A stretch of 64,000 nucleotides of DNA from Candidatus Nyctobacter psychrophilus (GTDB lineage Bacteria; Vulcanimicrobiota; Vulcanimicrobiia; Vulcanimicrobiales; Vulcanimicrobiaceae). How positions within the stretch are numbered: the first letter of the stretch is position 1; the number at the start of each line of letters is the position of its first letter. This document shows positions 60,688 to 64,000 of this stretch, one piece after another. The DNA lies in NCBI GenBank assembly GCA_014305025.1, contig JACRTY010000017.1, positions 1 through 64,000 on the forward strand. The letters are read 5' to 3'. Under the pieces are notes generated by a model. The model was not told the DNA's origin. It made no database searches and was given only the letters and a program-made list of their open reading frames with translations. A program made the translations under genes and the position numbers.

Positions 60688-61866
60688 GTGTTTGCCCCGT
60701 CGACCGGTTATCCTGGTCCTTTGATACAGCACGACGGACGCCCGCCAGAAGCCCCTGAGCCGCGGGTCGTCGCCGCGATGAGCGGCGGGGTCGATTCGGC
60801 CGTCGCCGCGGGCCTCTTACGAGAACGCGGCTACGACGTGGTCGGCGTTACGATGAAGATGTACGCCCCGACGCGGCCGGCGACGGCGAAGTCGTGCTGC
60901 GGCGCGCAAGACTTCGATGATGCGCGCCGCAGCGCGGCGGTGCTCGGCATCCCGCACTACGTGCTCGATTTCGAGGCGCCGTTTCGCACCCACGTAGTCG
61001 AGCGCTTCGTTGCCGGCTACCGGCAAGGGCGCACGCCCAACCCGTGCGTGGCGTGCAATAATTTCCTGAAGCTGGGCACGTTGCGCCGCTTCGCAGCGAG
61101 CGTCGGCGCGGCGTTCGTCGCGACCGGCCATTATGCGCGCCTCGAACATGCCGCCGACGGCCCTCACCTGTACCGCGGCGAGCCGGCCAAGGACCAATCG
61201 TACGCCCTCGCCCACCTGGCGCCGGCGCAACTGGCGGCGTTGTTGTTGCCGCTCGGCACGTTGACCAAAGCCCAGACGCGAGCTCACGCCGTGCGCCTGA
61301 AGCTTTCATTGCACGACAAGCCCGATTCGCAAGACATCTGCTTCCTAGAGGGAAGCGATTACCGCGAATTGCCGGCGCTGGCCGACCGCGCCGCCACCGC
61401 TGGCTGCGGAACCGTCATTACAACCGCCGGCGAGCGCATCGGCGCGCATGCCGGGATCGCCCGCTTCACGGTGGGCCAGCGGCGCGGCGTGCCGGCCACC
61501 CACTTCAATGATGGACCACGCTACGTCACCCGCATCGACGCGGCGACGAACACGATCGTCATCGGGCGTGAAGACGAATTATACGCCGACGGTCTGCGCG
61601 CGCGCGACGTCAATCTGATTCGACCTGAGCGCTTCGCGAACGGAGCGGTACGCGTGCAGGCGATGACGCGCTACCGGTCACCGCGTAATGGCGCGATTGC
61701 AACGTTCGATCCGCACAGCGGCGACTTGCGGTTGCGCTTCGAGGAACCCGAGCGCGCCGTCGCTCCCGGGCAGCTCGTCGCGCTCTACGACGAGGAGAGC
61801 GATGAAGTGCTGGGCGGCGCCGCGATCGAGGAAGCCTGGCGCGAACCGCGTTCGGCAGCACAGTAG
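60688..61866 (+). CDS. mnmA: tRNA-specific 2-thiouridylase
   Basis: Puts sulfur on U34 of Lys, Glu and Gln tRNAs. RVVAAMSGGVDSAVAAGLL is the PP-loop; TPNPCVACNNFLKLGTL has the first catalytic Cys; LSLHDKPDSQDICFLEGSDY the second. The C-terminal beta domain has RRGVPATHFNDGPRYVTRIDA and APGQLVALYDEESDEVLGGAAI. Length and motifs are normal. GTG 60688 is the longest start; TTG 60721 is a good alternative because family members have only about 10 residues before the SGGVDS loop. Confidence 0.94.
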   Translation: MFAPSTGYPGPLIQHDGRPPEAPEPRVVAAMSGGVDSAVAAGLLRERGYDVVGVTMKMYAPTRPATAKSCCGAQDFDDARRSAAVLGIPHYVLDFEAPFRTHVVERFVAGYRQGRTPNPCVACNNFLKLGTLRRFAASVGAAFVATGHYARLEHAADGPHLYRGEPAKDQSYALAHLAPAQLAALLLPLGTLTKAQTRAHAVRLKLSLHDKPDSQDICFLEGSDYRELPALADRAATAGCGTVITTAGERIGAHAGIARFTVGQRRGVPATHFNDGPRYVTRIDAATNTIVIGREDELYADGLRARDVNLIRPERFANGAVRVQAMTRYRSPRNGAIATFDPHSGDLRLRFEEPERAVAPGQLVALYDEESDEVLGGAAIEEAWREPRSAAQ

Positions 61867-61978
61867 GACGGTGCGTAAATCCGTCACTTTTTCCGCGGCG
61901 TTGAGTATTAACACGAACATGACACGCCCAGGCGCCGCAGCTCTGCGCCCAAGCCAGCCCCGGACCGATACGAAGAAC

Positions 61979-62527
61979 ATGATCGACGCCTCGCTGTTTA
62001 CCCAACCCATGCTCCGCCGCTGCGACGTCGTCGATGCCGATTTCCGCGTGATCATGCGTGGACCGTCGGCCGAGCAGATGCTGCCCGTGGCGACGGAAGA
62101 AACGCTCGAGGTCGAACTCGGCCGCGAAGTCGCCGCGGTGGTGGCGCTCCACGACTTTCGGCGGCATCCGATCGCAACCGCTCTCGTCGGCACCGAGTAC
62201 GGCTTGCGCATCGCCCGCTTGCCGGGCGCGCGCAGCAATTACTACAGCGTGGCGACCGAACGTCTGACCTTGGGTAGCCGCTTACGCCGAATCGCGGCGC
62301 TGCACCGGCTGGATGCGGGCGAACAAGAGCTGCTGCGCCTGCTGGTCGGCGGCTACGACGAACGCGAAATCGCGCAGCGCTTGGATGCGAGCCGTGCCGA
62401 TTTACGCGACAGGACGCGCCGGCTGCGCGGCAAGCTCGGCTGCACGCGACGCAGCGATCTGGCCACGCTCGTCTTTGGAATCGATGCGACGCACGATCCC
62501 GCAGTGGACCGCCGCGCACGCGCATAA
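61979..62527 (+). CDS. LuxR-type helix-turn-helix regulator
   Basis: A 182-residue protein from ATG 61979 (ATG 61919 is also possible). The C-terminal ~65 residues LDAGEQELLRLLVGGYDEREIAQRLDASRADLRDRTRRLRGKLG form a LuxR-type HTH, with the usual L-T-x-x-E replaced by L-D-x-x-E, followed by CTRRSDLATLVFG. The first ~115 residues have no receiver-domain signature and may be a PAS-like sensor (CDVVDADFRVIMRGPS start). It lies between mnmA and the mqn genes and could be an orphan regulator. Confidence in the HTH is good; the signal is unknown. Confidence 0.72.
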   Translation: MIDASLFTQPMLRRCDVVDADFRVIMRGPSAEQMLPVATEETLEVELGREVAAVVALHDFRRHPIATALVGTEYGLRIARLPGARSNYYSVATERLTLGSRLRRIAALHRLDAGEQELLRLLVGGYDEREIAQRLDASRADLRDRTRRLRGKLGCTRRSDLATLVFGIDATHDPAVDRRARA

Positions 62528-62602
62528 AAGCGTCGGCGCATACGGCGTCTTGCGCGAATCGAACGTGACCGTCGCGTTGACGGTGACCCGAACGCTAACC
62601 CT

Positions 62603-63688
62603 TTACGAAGCAGTCGCCAGCGGCATCTCGGGCCGCAGGTTCCAATACGTGTCACGGATGACGGGACGGAAGCCGGCACCGATGATCAGCCCCTCGAGTT
62701 GCTGGCGCGTCGCTTCGTTCGTCGAGCCGGCATCGTGGACCACTTTCTCCTCGAGAATCGTCCCACCCATGTCGTCGCAGCCGTAGAAGAGCGCCAACTG
62801 TCCCATCTTGAGGCCCGGCGTCAACCACGAAGCCTGCAAATGCGGAAAGTTGTCGAGGTATAGTCGGGCCACCGCGAGCACGCGCAGGTAGTCCAGTCCC
62901 GTCGACTCCCCGCCGCCGAGCGGCGTCTTAAACGGCACGTAATACCATGGGATGAACGCCGTGAAGCCGTGCGTTTCGTCTTGCAACGCGCGCATGACGT
63001 CGAGATGTTCGATCCGCTCCGCCACGGTTTCCACCGAACCGAACATCATCGTCGCGGTCGTCGGCATGCCGAGTTCTTGCGCGTCCCGCATGATGCCCAG
63101 CCACGCATCGGGCGTGATCTTGCGCGCGCTGATCCGCTTGCGCACGCGTTCGACGAGGATCTCCGCGCCCGCGCCGGGCAGCGAGCGCATTCCGGCGTCT
63201 TTGAGGCGAATCAGTATCTCGCGCGGCGGCAAACCCTCCACTTTGGAGAGTCCGTTGACCTCGGAAACCGACAGCGAGTGAATGTCGACCCCCGGAAACT
63301 CCATACGCACGCGACGGAACAGCCGCTCGAACCACTCCAACCGCAACTCCGGATTGACGCCGCCTTGAATCATGATCTGCGTCGCGCCTTGATCGGCCGC
63401 CCATTTGACGCGTGCGACCACGTCGTCGTGCGACATCGTGTAGCCTTCGCCGTGCTTTTCCGGGCGGAAGAACGCGCAGAACGAGCAGTGGACGTTGCAG
63501 ACGTTCGTGTAGTTGATCGTCGTGTCGATCACGTACGTCACGTCGCTGGTCGGATAGAGCGCCATGCGCCGGTGGTGGGCCGCAGCGCCGAGTTCGTGCA
63601 GCGGAGCTTGCTCGTAGAGCCGCACCCCTTGCGCGCGCGTGAGCCGGCTGCCGGCGGCGGCTTTATCGAGCAGATCAGCGAGCGGCAA
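62603..63688 (-). CDS. mqnC: Cyclic dehypoxanthinyl futalosine synthase
   Basis: A radical-SAM enzyme of the futalosine route to menaquinone; it cyclises dehypoxanthinyl futalosine. INYTNVCNVHCSFCAFFRPEKHGEGY holds the C-x3-C-x2-C cluster; QIMIQGGVNPELRLEWFERLF, AGAGAEILVERVRKRISARKITPDAWL and LALFYGCDDMGGTILEEKVVHDAG are family blocks, the last with the conserved Asp-Asp-Met-Gly-Gly. 361 residues, normal. The ATG overlaps the mqnA 3' end by 14 bases, so the pair is coupled. Confidence 0.95.
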   Translation of the reverse strand: MPLADLLDKAAAGSRLTRAQGVRLYEQAPLHELGAAAHHRRMALYPTSDVTYVIDTTINYTNVCNVHCSFCAFFRPEKHGEGYTMSHDDVVARVKWAADQGATQIMIQGGVNPELRLEWFERLFRRVRMEFPGVDIHSLSVSEVNGLSKVEGLPPREILIRLKDAGMRSLPGAGAEILVERVRKRISARKITPDAWLGIMRDAQELGMPTTATMMFGSVETVAERIEHLDVMRALQDETHGFTAFIPWYYVPFKTPLGGGESTGLDYLRVLAVARLYLDNFPHLQASWLTPGLKMGQLALFYGCDDMGGTILEEKVVHDAGSTNEATRQQLEGLIIGAGFRPVIRDTYWNLRPEMPLATAS

Positions 63689-64000
63689 GAGCGACCTCCG
63701 GTTCGACCGACGGCGCGCTTGGGATTGCGCCGAGGCCGTGCAATTCGTGAACGTAGCGCGAGAGGCCGGCGCGCGCCCCCTCGTCGAGCGTAAAGTTCAG
63801 CGTCTGGTAGTAGCGAGCATAGAAGCCGGGCGGACGCGCACGAATCGTGTCGGCAAGTGAAATCACGGCGTCGAGGTGAGCGCGGCCCCAACCGCGTGCG
63901 GCGAGCAGTGCGTCGAGAACCGCGTGCACGTCGCCGGGGCGCCGCGCCAGCACGTCTTTGCGGACGGCCCAAACGGCAAACACCATGTCGCAACCGGTCC
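63675..64000 (-). CDS. mqnA: Chorismate dehydratase MqnA, C-terminal part (runs off the right edge)
   Basis: Only the last ~108 residues are in the window. CDMVFAVWAVRKDVLARRPG matches the conserved FAVWA segment of MqnA, and ISLADTIRARPPGFYARYYQ followed by LNFTLDEGARAGLSRYVHEL matches its final helices. MqnA turns chorismate into enolpyruvyl-benzoate, the first step of the futalosine pathway. An ATG at 63986 inside this part is an internal Met, not the start. Confidence 0.85.
   Translation of the reverse strand, partial: TGCDMVFAVWAVRKDVLARRPGDVHAVLDALLAARGWGRAHLDAVISLADTIRARPPGFYARYYQTLNFTLDEGARAGLSRYVHELHGLGAIPSAPSVEPEVALAAR

Overview
The window looks like a chromosomal segment of a GC-rich, diderm, probably uncultured bacterium. 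Evidence for an outer membrane is a TonB-dependent receptor, several lipoprotein signals and an O-antigen-ligase-like protein. Menaquinone seems to be made by the futalosine route (mqnA/mqnC). The mix of these with secA, prfB, rimO, yajQ, a LytR-CpsA-Psr protein and glycine-tRNA ligase of the dimeric type would fit the candidate phylum Eremiobacterota (WPS-2), but that placement is inference from gene content only.

Layout. (1) 1-2.5 kb: the 5' part of dnaG leaves the left edge; upstream lies a HEPN/MNT toxin-antitoxin-type pair whose nucleotidyltransferase is frameshifted, then a second, broken copy of the dnaG 5' end. (2) 2.5-22.3 kb: a surface-polysaccharide island, visibly poorer in GC than its flanks, with two very large GT-C-like membrane proteins, five other glycosyltransferases, four methyltransferases, a putative secreted polysaccharide-active protein, a beta-propeller lipoprotein and rfbB-rfbA-rfbD. 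It sits between dnaG and ppdK. (3) 22.3-26.3 kb: ppdK and an NAD-dependent epimerase. (4) 26.5-31.6 kb: one plus-strand operon of an AAA-type ATPase, a SAMHD1-like HD phosphohydrolase, rfbC, an O-antigen-ligase-like protein and a small unknown protein. (5) 31.5-36.6 kb: a phosphoesterase lipoprotein, a second rfbD, another GT-C-like protein and a truncated O-acetylation-like cassette. (6) 36.6-45.3 kb: ctpA-type protease, TonB receptor, unknown tail-anchored protein, DUF5069 protein, glyQS, a Ca2+/cation exchanger and a lysine-rich H1-like protein. (7) 45.4-60.7 kb: a long minus-strand housekeeping and envelope run (rodZ-like, yajQ, rimO, LCP protein, polysaccharide deacetylase, histidine kinase, secA, prfB, GT2, UPF0145, uracil-DNA glycosylase, rlmN, GT2), with several ATGA stop/start overlaps. 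(8) 60.7-64 kb: mnmA, a LuxR-type HTH protein, mqnC and the 3' part of mqnA.

How the parts work together: RfbA, RfbB, RfbC and RfbD are all present but split between the island and the 29-33 kb region, so dTDP-L-rhamnose (or a related methylated deoxysugar) can be made only if both loci are used. The sugar probably feeds the glycosyltransferases and the O-antigen-ligase-like protein. The most unusual signals are the homeologous dnaG 5' duplicate around the HEPN/MNT pair, the ATPase-HD pair behind a probably leaderless promoter with twin upstream motifs, the decayed acylation cassette beside ctpA, and palindromic repeats that extend the coding end of rimO. No tRNA, rRNA, CRISPR array or intact insertion sequence was recognised.
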